A stretch of DNA of 64,000 bases, from assembly GCA_001664005.1 (NCBI GenBank), contig CP016093.1, positions 1,805,001 through 1,869,000 of the forward strand, read 5' to 3'. The stretch is from Rhizobiales bacterium NRL2 (GTDB lineage: Bacteria > Pseudomonadota > Alphaproteobacteria > Minwuiales > Minwuiaceae). Positions 1 to 8,418 of this stretch are shown here, one piece after another. Each line of letters opens with the position of its first letter. The first letter of the stretch is position 1. The position numbers were made by a program, and so were the translations under genes. The notes beneath the pieces were generated by a model. That model was not told the origin of the DNA and ran no database searches. It saw nothing but the letters and a program-made list of their open reading frames with translations.

Positions 1-2
1 TC

Positions 3-716
3 ATGAGCTACTTTCGGAAATACTGGGACCTGGCGCTGGCGGGGCTGATCTACAATGTTGCGATCTGGGTCGACAAATGGGTGATGTGGAGCGCGCCCCA
101 ACGCGAGGTCACCGCAGCCGGCTTCGTCACCTACCCGGCCTATGACGGCGCCATGTTCCTGGCCTATCTCACCATCGTACCGGCCATGGCGATCTTCATC
201 GTCAACATCGAAACCCGCTTCTTCGAGCACTACCAGCGCTTCTACCGGGACATCGAGCACCACGCGAACTACCAGCGCATCGACAGCAACCATCGCAACA
301 TCATCCAGGCGCTGCTGATGGCCTCGCGCAATGTCGTGATCCTGCAGTTCTGCATCTGCGTCACCGTGATCCTGGTGGCCGGCCGGCTGTTCGACGTGCT
401 GTCCTTCCCGCCGCTGCAGCTCGGCATCTTCCGTTTCGGCGTGCTGGGCTCGCTGTTTCACGTCCTGCTGATGTTCGTCGGCATTGTGCTGGCCTATTTC
501 GACCTGAGGCGGGTGATGCTGCTGGTGCAGGTGGTCTTCCTGCTGACCAACGGTCTGTTCACCTGGGCGACGATGGAAATGGGCTTCGCCTGGTATGGCT
601 ATGGCTACTTCATGGCTTCGCTGGTGACGTTCGTCCTCGGCTACGGCCTGTGCGCCTGGTATGTCGGGCGGCTACCCTTCCTCACCTTCGTGCAGAACAA
701 CACCTCGGTCCGGTAG
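3..716 (+). CDS. pelG: PelG-like exopolysaccharide transporter, C-terminal part (5' partial)
   Basis: The reading frame is open from the window edge, so the true start lies upstream and only the last 237 residues are present; PelG is usually about 450 residues. The protein is strongly hydrophobic with about six membrane segments, and the opening stretch with DLALAGLIYNVAIWVDKWV is typical of PelG, the polytopic inner-membrane protein of the Pel polysaccharide export machinery (MATE/MOP-like fold). Its 3' end overlaps the convergent pdeM gene by 45 bp. No other pel genes are visible, since the operon would lie to the left. The family call rests on recognition of the sequence. Confidence 0.8.
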   Translation: MSYFRKYWDLALAGLIYNVAIWVDKWVMWSAPQREVTAAGFVTYPAYDGAMFLAYLTIVPAMAIFIVNIETRFFEHYQRFYRDIEHHANYQRIDSNHRNIIQALLMASRNVVILQFCICVTVILVAGRLFDVLSFPPLQLGIFRFGVLGSLFHVLLMFVGIVLAYFDLRRVMLLVQVVFLLTNGLFTWATMEMGFAWYGYGYFMASLVTFVLGYGLCAWYVGRLPFLTFVQNNTSVR

Positions 717-1391
717 TTCCGGGCCACGCCGCGCCAGCCGGGCGGACGGCACGGCGTAGACCTTTTCGGGCAGCAGCATCCAGGCATGGTAGGTGCGCCG
801 GAACAGCGGCCGGAAGGCCAGGTCGGTGACGTCCAGGCCGCCGGTGTAGGCGCCGAAGGCCGGCATGACGACGCGGCTCATGTCGGTCGCGAAGCAGCGC
901 GCGGTGACGCTCCGGCCGCGGCGGCGGATGCGCGCCTTCGGGTGCAGGTGACCGGCGACCTCGCCCGGCGCGGGGCCCGGACGCGGTTCGTGACGGAAAA
1001 CCAGCGGTCCGATGGCGATCTCCTCGCAGACGGTCCCCGCCAGTTCTGCCGGCGGTTCGGGGTCGTGGTTGCCGGCGATCCAGACCGTCGCCTGCGCCCG
1101 GCTCAGCTTTGCGATGCGTTCCCGCTCGGCGGGGGAGAGCCGGGCCCAGGCTCCCTGGTCATGAAAGGAATCGCCCAGACAGATCAGCGTCGCCGGCGCG
1201 TAGCGCTGCACCAGCAACTCGATCCGCCGAACCGTCTCGGCGGTGTCGTAGGGCGGAAGCAGGCCGTGGCCGCGGGCCGCCATGGCCGAGCCCTTCTCGA
1301 AGTGCAGGTCCGAGACTGCCAGCAGCCGTTCAGCCGGCCAGTAGAGCGCCCCGGAAGGGTCCGCCTGCAGATGCGCGCCGTTCACCAGCAT
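672..1391 (-). CDS. pdeM: Ligase-associated DNA damage response endonuclease PdeM
   Basis: A 239-residue calcineurin-like metallophosphoesterase. Metal-binding motifs are in order: SDLHFEKG near residue 27, GDSFHDQG near 73, GNHDPEP near 107, and the GHLHPKAR block near 147. These match PdeM, the phosphoesterase linked to an ATP-dependent ligase, an Lhr-type helicase and an exonuclease in bacterial repair operons. It lies 17 bp downstream of the helicase on the same strand, which supports an operon, and a GGGAG sits upstream of the ATG. The ligase and exonuclease partners are not in this window. The 3' end overlaps pelG on the other strand. Confidence 0.88.
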   Translation of the reverse strand: MLVNGAHLQADPSGALYWPAERLLAVSDLHFEKGSAMAARGHGLLPPYDTAETVRRIELLVQRYAPATLICLGDSFHDQGAWARLSPAERERIAKLSRAQATVWIAGNHDPEPPAELAGTVCEEIAIGPLVFRHEPRPGPAPGEVAGHLHPKARIRRRGRSVTARCFATDMSRVVMPAFGAYTGGLDVTDLAFRPLFRRTYHAWMLLPEKVYAVPSARLARRGPELPDRGVVLHEGEEG

Positions 1392-1408
1392 CGTCTACGC
1401 TACTCCCA

Positions 1409-3841
1409 TCAGATCAGCAGGCTCGCCTCGGCCATCAGGTCGTCGGCGGCCTCGCGCACGAGGTCTTCCATGGCCTCGCCATAGACGGGTTCCTTGCCGA
1501 TTTCCAGCATCACCGGGACGGCGAGCGGCGAGATGCGCTCCAGGCGTTTCACCCGGATATGACCGGCGACGCGGACCAGCATGTCGCCCAGACGCCGGAT
1601 ATCCAGCAGGCCCGTCGCCGCGTCGGCCCAGGTGGCGCGGAGCAGCACGTGGTCGGGCTCATGCTCGCGCAGGACGTCATAGATCAGGTCGGAGGAGACG
1701 GTCATCTGCCGCCCCGACTTCTCCTTGCCGGGGAAGCGCCGTTCGATCAGACCTGCGATGGTCGCGACGTTGCGGAAGGTCCGCTTCAGCAGCACCGATT
1801 CATTCAGCCAGCTTTCCAGGTCGTCGCCCAGCATGTCGCGGTCGAACAGCGCGTCCACGTCCTTCACGGGCCGGAGCGACCACACCGCCAGCGCATAGTC
1901 GGAGGCGACGAAGCCCATCGGCCGGAGCCGCATCCGCTCCATACGCCGGGTCAGCAGCATGCCCAGGGTCTGGTGCGCCAGCCGGCCCTCAAAGGGGTAG
2001 GCGACGAGGTAGAACTTGTCGGCCCGCGGGAAGATCTCGACCAGCAGTTCGTCCGGGCGCGGCAGGACCGAGCGCCGGTTCTGGATGCGGAGCCACTGCA
2101 GCGTCTGGTCGGAAAGGCCGGGATGCGCGCCCGGATCGGCCAGGATGCGGCGGACCTTTTCGGCGAGAAAGGTCGACAGCGGGAACTTGCCGCCCATGTA
2201 GCTCGGCACGCTCGCCTCCGCGCCCGGCGCGCGGGTGACGATGGCCGTGGTCTCGCGCACGGCCTCGAAGCGCAGCACCTCCCCGGCGAAGACGAAGGTG
2301 TCGCCCTGGGCGAGCTGCTCGATGAAATATTCCTCGATCTCGCCCAGTTGCCGGCCGCCGCACAGCCGCACCTTCAGCATTGGCGCCTCGACGATGGTGC
2401 CGACGTTCAGCCTGTACTGCTGGGCTATGCGGGGGTGGGCGACGCGCAGCCGTCCGTCGCCGGTCTCCCGCAGGCGGTTGTAGCGTTCGTAGCGCTTCAG
2501 CGCGTAGCCCCCGTTGGCGACGAAATCGACCACACGGTCGAAGGTGGCCCGGTCGAGACCGGCATAGGGTTCGGTGCGGATCACCTCGGCGTAGAGTCCG
2601 TCGGGACGGAAGGGCGCCCCGCAGGCCACACCGAGCACGTGCTGGGCCAGCACGTCGAGCCCGCCCTCGCGGCCGTCCGGCCCGTCCACCTCGCCGCTGC
2701 CCAGCGCCTCCAGCGCCGCGAGACATTCCATCTCCTCGAAGCGGTTGGCCGGTGCGAACAGGGCGCGGCTCGGGTCGTCGAGGCGGTGGTTGGCGCGGCC
2801 GATCCGCTGCAGCGTGCGCGCGGCGCCCTTCGGCGCGCCGATCTGGATGACGAGATCGACATCGCCCCAGTCGATACCGAGGTCGAGCGTCGAGGTGCAG
2901 ACCACGGCGCGAAGCTGGCCGCGGGCCATGGCGGTCTCCACCTTGCGCCGGCGCTCCACGTCCAGGCTGCCATGGTGCAGCGCGATGGGCAGCGCCGCCT
3001 CGTTGGCGCGCCAGAGTTCCTGGAAGACGAGCTCCGCCTGGCTGCGGGTGTTGACGAAGATCAGCACCGTGCGCGCCGCCTGGATGGCGCGGTAGATGTC
3101 GGGGATGGCGTGGCGGGCGCTGTGGCCGGCCCAGGGAATGCGGCCTTCGGCGCGAAGAATGCCGACGTCCGGCTTCGGGCCGGGCGGTCCCCTGACCACC
3201 GTCGCCCCGGCGCCCGCCAGGCCGATGAAGCGGGCAAGGCGGTCCGGGTCGGCGATGGTCGCCGACAGCCCGACCCGGCGGTGTTCTGGCGCCAGGGCGG
3301 CCAGCCGCGCCAGCCCCAGTGCCAGCAGATCGCCGCGCTTGGAATCGGCGAAGGCGTGCAGTTCGTCGACGATGACGGTGCGGAGATGGCGGAAGATCTC
3401 CAGCGTCTCCCGGGAGGCCAGCATCAGCGCGAGCTGTTCCGGCGTCGTCAGCAGCAGGTTGGGCGGGTTGCGCCGCTGGCGGGCGCGCTTGGACTGCGGT
3501 GTGTCGCCGGTCCGGGTCTCCAGCGTCAGGCCGAGGCCCATCTCGCTCACCGGCATCTCCAGATTGCGCTGGATGTCGTAGGTCAGCGCCTTCAGCGGCG
3601 AGATGTAAAGCGTGTGCAGGCCCTGCTTCGGCTGCTCCGCCAGGTCGACGAGGCTGGGCAGGAAGCCGGCCAGCGTCTTGCCGCCGCCGGTGGGCGCGAT
3701 CAGCAGCGCGTTCTCCCGCGCCCGCGAAAGCGCCAGCAGGCGCAACTGATGCGGCCGGGGCCGCCAGCCGCGCGCGGCGAACCAGTCCCCGAAAAGCGGG
3801 GGCAGAAGGTCGGTGTCGCTCAATCCGGTCGATACGCTCAC
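1409..3841 (-). CDS. Ligase-associated DNA damage response DEXH-box helicase (Lhr family)
   Basis: A superfamily 2 helicase of 810 residues. Walker A is APTGGGKT (about residue 50) and the DEXH box is VDELH (about 160). The SAT motif (LSATIAD), the QRIGRANHR motif VI and a C-terminal Lhr-core region follow. Lhr-type enzymes move 3'-5' on single-stranded DNA in repair. The frame is open further up to a TTG, but the GTG at 3841 follows an AGGG-type ribosome site and gives a normal N-terminus (MSVSTGLSDTD). pdeM follows directly, forming the helicase-nuclease pair seen in many Alphaproteobacteria. Confidence 0.88.
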   Translation of the reverse strand: MSVSTGLSDTDLLPPLFGDWFAARGWRPRPHQLRLLALSRARENALLIAPTGGGKTLAGFLPSLVDLAEQPKQGLHTLYISPLKALTYDIQRNLEMPVSEMGLGLTLETRTGDTPQSKRARQRRNPPNLLLTTPEQLALMLASRETLEIFRHLRTVIVDELHAFADSKRGDLLALGLARLAALAPEHRRVGLSATIADPDRLARFIGLAGAGATVVRGPPGPKPDVGILRAEGRIPWAGHSARHAIPDIYRAIQAARTVLIFVNTRSQAELVFQELWRANEAALPIALHHGSLDVERRRKVETAMARGQLRAVVCTSTLDLGIDWGDVDLVIQIGAPKGAARTLQRIGRANHRLDDPSRALFAPANRFEEMECLAALEALGSGEVDGPDGREGGLDVLAQHVLGVACGAPFRPDGLYAEVIRTEPYAGLDRATFDRVVDFVANGGYALKRYERYNRLRETGDGRLRVAHPRIAQQYRLNVGTIVEAPMLKVRLCGGRQLGEIEEYFIEQLAQGDTFVFAGEVLRFEAVRETTAIVTRAPGAEASVPSYMGGKFPLSTFLAEKVRRILADPGAHPGLSDQTLQWLRIQNRRSVLPRPDELLVEIFPRADKFYLVAYPFEGRLAHQTLGMLLTRRMERMRLRPMGFVASDYALAVWSLRPVKDVDALFDRDMLGDDLESWLNESVLLKRTFRNVATIAGLIERRFPGKEKSGRQMTVSSDLIYDVLREHEPDHVLLRATWADAATGLLDIRRLGDMLVRVAGHIRVKRLERISPLAVPVMLEIGKEPVYGEAMEDLVREAADDLMAEASLLI

Positions 3842-3882
3842 ATGGCGCACCCTACCCAATTCCGCGCCTCGATGTTCCTATT

Positions 3883-4521
3883 TTATTCGGGATTCTTGTA
3901 GTTGACGCAGATGCGTGCGGCGTCGTCGCTGTCCAGCGCTTCGCCGGTGACGCCGCAGCGGCCGACCTCGCCCTTGCCGCAGCCTTCGTTGGGGCTGAGA
4001 TGGCGGCAGCAGGCGACGCAGACGCCGAACAGCGGCGCGTCGGCGTCGGCCTGTACGGCCGCCAGCAGACGGCTGAGACCCTGGACCATGGCGGCGCCGG
4101 TGGGACCGTCCATGGCGCCGACGGCCTGCTCGATCCGGCGCACCGGATCGCGGGTGATCAGAGCCTTGCCCTTCTCGGTCAGGTCGATCAGGCAGACGCG
4201 CTTGTCGCGGTTGCTGGGGCGGCGCTCCAGCAGGCCCTTGTTCTCCAGCGCCGTGATGGTCTGGGAAATGGTGCCCTTGGTGCAGCCGAGGAACTGCGCC
4301 ACCGCGCCCGGCGTCCGCGAATACCTGTTCGCGCGGCTGAGGAAACGCAGCGCTTCCCATTGGGCGGGGTTGAGGCCGTCCACATACTGCAGTTCCCGCG
4401 TCAGACGGCTGAGGCGATCGATGAGTTCGGCCACACGCGGCCCGGGCCCGCCGGCCAACTCCGGGTCGGCCAAGTTTTCGTATGGTTTCGACTCGAAATT
4501 TTTCACTTGTGAGCCTGTCAT
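3883..4521 (-). CDS. MarR family regulator with cysteine-rich tail
   Basis: The central part (about residues 45-140) is a winged helix with LNPAQWEALRFLSRANR, GCTKGTISQTITALENKG and the wing RRPSNRDKRVC, all typical of MarR dimeric repressors. The last 45 residues are unusual for the family: six cysteines, beginning CVACC and including CGKGEVGRC, which could bind a metal or sense oxidation. The gene is divergent from rpoH across a 114 bp gap, so it may control itself and/or that sigma factor (inference). GTG 4524 and ATG 4521 are adjacent possible starts and neither has a good ribosome site. Confidence 0.82.
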   Translation of the reverse strand: MTGSQVKNFESKPYENLADPELAGGPGPRVAELIDRLSRLTRELQYVDGLNPAQWEALRFLSRANRYSRTPGAVAQFLGCTKGTISQTITALENKGLLERRPSNRDKRVCLIDLTEKGKALITRDPVRRIEQAVGAMDGPTGAAMVQGLSRLLAAVQADADAPLFGVCVACCRHLSPNEGCGKGEVGRCGVTGEALDSDDAARICVNYKNPE

Positions 4522-4635
4522 CACCCGTTAACGTATCGAGGCGAAACCAAATGTCCAGCGCCGTCGGCGTATGGACGCCGCCCCGAAGGCCGCAGACATG
4601 GGTCGGCGGGGCGGTAAAGGGAACGGGAAAGCGCC

Positions 4636-5532
4636 ATGATTCATGATGATTCGATCCATTCCGCACGGCAGGAGCAGCGGTTCATCTCGACAGCGATGTC
4701 GACGCCCCTTCTGTCACACGAACATGAACAGGATCTTGCCTTCCGCTGGCGCGACAATGGCGACGAGCGGGCGCTGCACGAACTGGTGCAGGCCTATATG
4801 CGCCTTGTCGTCTCCATAGCGTCGAAGTTCCGCGCCTACGGCCTGCCCCGCGCCGACATGGTGCAGGAAGGCTGCGTCGGCCTGATGCAGGCGGCCGCCC
4901 GGTTCGAGCCGGAACGGGGCGTGCGCTTTTCCACCTACGCCACCTGGTGGATCCGCTCCTCGATGCAGGAATACGTGCTGCGCAACTGGTCCATCGTCCG
5001 CTCCGGCACCAGCGCGGCGCAGAAGGCGCTGTTCTTCAACCTGCGCCGGCTGCGCGCCCAGATCGACGGCGCGGGCGCCACGGCGCTCTCCGAGGAAGCG
5101 CGGGAGACGATCTCCCAGCGCCTCAAAGTCTCGGTGCGCGAGGTGACGGCGATGTCCGACCGTCTGTCGTCGCGCGACCAGTCGCTGAATGCGCCGGCCG
5201 GCGAGGAAAGCACCGACGAGTGGGGCGATTTCCTGGTCGACGACCGGCCGAGCCCCGAAGAGGTCTCGATGCGCTTTCTGGACGGCGGCACGCGCGGCCG
5301 CTGGCTGAAGGCCGCACTGGACGACCTGACGGACCGCGAGCGTCTGATCGTCACGGAGCGCAAGCTCAATGAGGAGAAGGTGACCCTGGAGGAGCTGGGC
5401 GAACAGCTCGGCGTGACCAAGGAGCGGGTGCGCCAGATCGAGCACAAGGCGCTGCAGAAGCTGAGCGACGGGGTGTTGCGCCGCGCACGGGAGGCCGCCG
5501 GCGGCAAGGCGGGTGGCGAACTGGCCGCCTGA
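4636..5532 (+). CDS. rpoH: RNA polymerase sigma-32 factor, RpoH2-like
   Basis: A 298-residue group 3 sigma factor. Region 2 contains QEGCVGLMQAAARFEPERG and FSTYATWWIRSSMQEYVLR; the RpoH-box region SAAQKALFFNLRRLRAQI follows; region 4.2 ends with VTKERVRQIEHKALQKL. Many Alphaproteobacteria have two or more RpoH proteins, and the RpoH2 branch serves oxidative or photo-oxidative stress. The peroxiredoxin directly downstream fits that role. An in-frame ATG at 4696 is an alternative start, but the 4636 start follows a GGGAA-rich leader. Divergent from the MarR gene. Confidence 0.92.
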   Translation: MIHDDSIHSARQEQRFISTAMSTPLLSHEHEQDLAFRWRDNGDERALHELVQAYMRLVVSIASKFRAYGLPRADMVQEGCVGLMQAAARFEPERGVRFSTYATWWIRSSMQEYVLRNWSIVRSGTSAAQKALFFNLRRLRAQIDGAGATALSEEARETISQRLKVSVREVTAMSDRLSSRDQSLNAPAGEESTDEWGDFLVDDRPSPEEVSMRFLDGGTRGRWLKAALDDLTDRERLIVTERKLNEEKVTLEELGEQLGVTKERVRQIEHKALQKLSDGVLRRAREAAGGKAGGELAA

Positions 5533-5590
5533 TCCGACGTCCGCACGGACCAGTTTCGTGCCGACTGCAACGACCTATCGGGAGAGAGAC

Positions 5591-6103
5591 GTGAATTCGA
5601 AGATTCCAGCGGGTGCAAGGTTTCCCGAAATCGACCTGCCGAAGGTCGGCGGCGGCAATGTGAAGATCGGCGGCGACGGACGGTGGCAGATGGCCATCGT
5701 CTATCGCGGCAAGCACTGCCCGCTCTGCAAGAAGTATCTGGGCGGTCTGGACGCCCTGAAGGACAAGATCAGGGATGCCGGCATCGAGGTCGTGGCGCTT
5801 TCCGCCGATACGGCGGAACAGGCCACGGACTTTGCGGCTGAGGTCGGCCTGGATGTGCCCGTGGGCTATGGCCTGAACGAGGCGCAGATGAAACAGCTCG
5901 GCCTCTACATCTCGTCCCCCCGGCCCAACGAGACCGATCACGATTTCCCCGAACCCGGGCTTTTCGTCATCAATCCGGACGGCAATGTCCAGGTGGTCGA
6001 TATCTCGAACGCGCCGTTCGCCCGCCCGGATATCGACAGCCTGCTGAACGGCATCGCCTTCATTCAGGCGAAGGGCTATCCGATCCGCGGCACGGCCGGC
6101 TGA
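5591..6103 (+). CDS. Peroxiredoxin-like (AhpC/TSA) thiol protein
   Basis: A thioredoxin-fold protein of 170 residues. The active-site stretch GKHCPLCKKYLGG has a CxxC pair; further conserved parts are EVVALSADTAEQA and the late PGLFVINPDG strand. Such proteins reduce peroxides or act as thiol oxidoreductases in the cytoplasm; the substrate is not evident. The frame is open back into rpoH, but the GTG at 5591 sits next to GGAGAGAG and is the better start. It is 58 bp downstream of rpoH and probably co-regulated with it. Confidence 0.82.
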   Translation: MNSKIPAGARFPEIDLPKVGGGNVKIGGDGRWQMAIVYRGKHCPLCKKYLGGLDALKDKIRDAGIEVVALSADTAEQATDFAAEVGLDVPVGYGLNEAQMKQLGLYISSPRPNETDHDFPEPGLFVINPDGNVQVVDISNAPFARPDIDSLLNGIAFIQAKGYPIRGTAG

Positions 6104-6228
6104 GTTCCGCGCGTTTGCCTGCCGCGGCGGGTCCAGGCGGCGTCCCGGCGCCGCCTATTCCCGGCTTTCGCTTTGCGCGGCCGGCGGGTAGTTCTACCCG
6201 CACGGGGCGAGGGAAAGCGGGAAGAACC

Positions 6229-6612
6229 ATGGCCGACAGAAACGAACCCACCTTGCGGGCGGCGCCGATGCCGTCCGACTGCAATGCCAATGGCGACATC
6301 TTCGGCGGCTGGGTGCTGGCGCAGATGGACATTGCCGGCGGCATTGCCGCATCGCGTTTCATGCAGAAACGCTGCGTGACGCGCGCCATCGAGGCCATGA
6401 CCTTCGAGGCCCCGATCCGGGTCGGCGACGTCGTCTCCCTCTACACCCGGGTGAGCCGCGCCGGCCGTACGTCGGTGACCGTGCATATCGACACCATCGT
6501 GCAGCGCAAGTTCGGCGCCGAATCCGTGAAGGTCACCGAAGGCGACTTCGTCTTCGTGGCCATCGACGATGAGGGCCGTCCCACCACTTACGGGCCGAAT
6601 ACCGGGATCTGA
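6229..6612 (+). CDS. Acyl-CoA thioesterase, YciA-type hotdog fold
   Basis: A single hotdog domain of 127 residues. The motif NANGDIFGGWVLAQMD (about residues 18-33) is the conserved active-site loop and helix of YciA/BACH thioesterases, followed by AIEAMTFEAPIRVGD and the core strands. These enzymes hydrolyse short to medium acyl-CoAs to free acid and CoA. The frame is open further upstream, but the ATG at 6229 follows GGGAAG and gives the normal family N-terminus. It is 125 bp downstream of the peroxiredoxin. Confidence 0.88.
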   Translation: MADRNEPTLRAAPMPSDCNANGDIFGGWVLAQMDIAGGIAASRFMQKRCVTRAIEAMTFEAPIRVGDVVSLYTRVSRAGRTSVTVHIDTIVQRKFGAESVKVTEGDFVFVAIDDEGRPTTYGPNTGI

Positions 6613-6823
6613 GGCGCAACCCTGTGTTGCAAGCGGGCCGGGCGCTTTTCGGTCGCCTGACGCCGGGTCAACTGTCATACTGAACGGGAAAAGCCAAGAA
6701 GAACGGGGCGCGACGGACGCCCCGACCGGTCCGCGCGGGAAGCGCGTGGCGACACAGGAACCAAGGCGCTTCCGGCGGATGGCCGGGCATCCGCGTGTCC
6801 CCCAGTGGATGGAGGATAGCGCC

Positions 6824-7255
6824 ATGCTTGTTGCTTCGATGCTTCGGGCCAAGGGCAATACGATCGGCACCATCAGACCGGATGTCGACGTGATGGCGGT
6901 CTGCGCCAAGCTGAAGGAACTCAGGGTCGGCGCGCTGATCGTCAGCGAGGACGGCGAGAAGATTCAGGGCATCGTCTCGGAACGCGACGTCGTCCGCGCC
7001 GTTGCCGCCCAGGGCGCGGCCGCCCTGCAGCGCGGCGTGACCGAGATCATGACCGGCGATGTGGTGACCTGCGATCCGGGCGACAACATCGGCGACCTGA
7101 TGCGGATGATGACCGAGAACCGCGTACGGCATCTGCCGGTCGTCAATCAGGGCCGGATGATCGGCCTCGTCTCCATCGGCGACGTGGTCAAGTACCGCGT
7201 CGACGAGCTGGAGCACGAGACGCAGGCCATGCAGGAGTACATCCAGACCGGCTGA
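6824..7255 (+). CDS. CBS-domain pair protein
   Basis: A compact 143-residue protein made of two CBS motifs, roughly residues 8-65 and 75-130. Visible signatures are GALIVSEDGEKIQGIVSERD, then IMTGDVVTCDPGD and VRHLPVVNQGRMIGLVSIGD. CBS pairs bind adenosine nucleotides and act as energy sensors; the partner is unknown. The start at 6824 follows GGAGGA, which excludes the open frame upstream. A short charged helix (ELEHETQAMQEY) ends the protein. Confidence 0.88.
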   Translation: MLVASMLRAKGNTIGTIRPDVDVMAVCAKLKELRVGALIVSEDGEKIQGIVSERDVVRAVAAQGAAALQRGVTEIMTGDVVTCDPGDNIGDLMRMMTENRVRHLPVVNQGRMIGLVSIGDVVKYRVDELEHETQAMQEYIQTG

Positions 7256-7269
7256 GGCCGATTGCCTGG

Positions 7270-8418
7270 CTACGCCCTCAGCGCGTGAGGTTCGTGGAGA
7301 TACTCCTGGCTCTGCATTTCCATCAGCCGGCTTGCGGTGCGGTGGAACTCGAAGCTGCCGTCGCCTGACGGATACAGCTCGTCCGGGGTCGCGCCGGCTG
7401 AACAGATCAGCTTGGTGCGATGTTCGTAGAGCGCGTCGATCAGGGTGACGAAACGCTTGGCCTCGTTGCGCTTCTCGCGCGTCATCTTCGGCACGTCGGC
7501 CAGGATCACCGTGTGGAACTCGGCCGCCAGCGCCAGGTAGTCGGCGGCGCCCAGCGGTTGCCCGCAGAAGTCGGGGAAGCCGATGAAGGCGACGCCCTTG
7601 GCCGCCCGCGGAACGGTCGTGCGGCGTCCCTGTACCTCGATCGTCGCCGGCGCCGGCTCCTCGCCCTCGGTCAGGGCCTGGAAGTCCTTTTCCAGCGCCG
7701 CATCCGCTTCCGGCCCCAGCGGCGTGACGTAGACCGGCATCTGGTTCAGGCGGTCCATGCGGTAGTCGGTCTGGCTGTCGAGATGCAGCACGTCCAGCTT
7801 CTGCTTCAGCAATTCGATGAACGGCAGGAAGAGCTGGCGGTTGAGCCCGTCCTTGTAGAGATCGTCGGGCGGCCGGTTGGAGGTCGAGACCACCACCACG
7901 CCCCGTTCGAACAGCGCCGTGAACAGCCGCCCCAGGATCATGGCGTCGGCCACGTCGCTGACCTGGAATTCGTCGAAGCAGAGCAGCGTGGCCTGGCCCG
8001 CCACCCGGTCGGCAATGGGTGGAATGGGGTCGGTCGCTTCCTTCTCGCCCTTCGTCTTCTGGCGGAAGGCGTGGGCGTCGGCATGCACCTCCAGCATGAA
8101 CTGGTGGAAGTGGATGCGGCGTTTCCGTTCGACGGGCGCGGTATCGTAGAACAGGTCCATCAGCATCGACTTGCCACGGCCCACGCCGCCATACATGTAC
8201 AGCCCGGACGGCACCTCGCCGCGCTTCTTCTTCGCGCCGAACTGGAACAGCTTGCGCAGTCCCGTGTCGGCCTTGGGATCATAGGTCTTCAACCGGTGAT
8301 GCAGGGCCTGCAGCTTTTCCGCCGCCAGTTCCTGCGCCGTGTCATGGTTTATTTCCCCGGCCCGGACCAGGTTGCGGTAGCTGTGGATCGGGCCGTCGGG
8401 GGACAGATGCTCGCTCAT
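7270..8418 (-). CDS. zapE: Cell division protein ZapE (AFG1-like ATPase)
   Basis: A 382-residue P-loop ATPase of the AFG1/ZapE family. Walker A is GGVGRGKSMLMD (about residue 75), Walker B is LLCFDEFQVSDVADA (about 140), and sensor-type STSNRPPDDLYKDGLNR follows. ZapE acts at the division ring in Gram-negative bacteria and destabilises FtsZ polymers. The start codon overlaps the pqqB stop (ATGA), so the two are translationally coupled. Length is normal for the family. Confidence 0.93.
   Translation of the reverse strand: MSEHLSPDGPIHSYRNLVRAGEINHDTAQELAAEKLQALHHRLKTYDPKADTGLRKLFQFGAKKKRGEVPSGLYMYGGVGRGKSMLMDLFYDTAPVERKRRIHFHQFMLEVHADAHAFRQKTKGEKEATDPIPPIADRVAGQATLLCFDEFQVSDVADAMILGRLFTALFERGVVVVSTSNRPPDDLYKDGLNRQLFLPFIELLKQKLDVLHLDSQTDYRMDRLNQMPVYVTPLGPEADAALEKDFQALTEGEEPAPATIEVQGRRTTVPRAAKGVAFIGFPDFCGQPLGAADYLALAAEFHTVILADVPKMTREKRNEAKRFVTLIDALYEHRTKLICSAGATPDELYPSGDGSFEFHRTASRLMEMQSQEYLHEPHALRA

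Noticed and set aside
1109-3901. A 930-codon open frame on the + strand
   Set aside because: It is the antisense shadow of the Lhr-type helicase; its composition (low-complexity, Arg/Gln/His-rich) is typical of GC-rich antisense frames.
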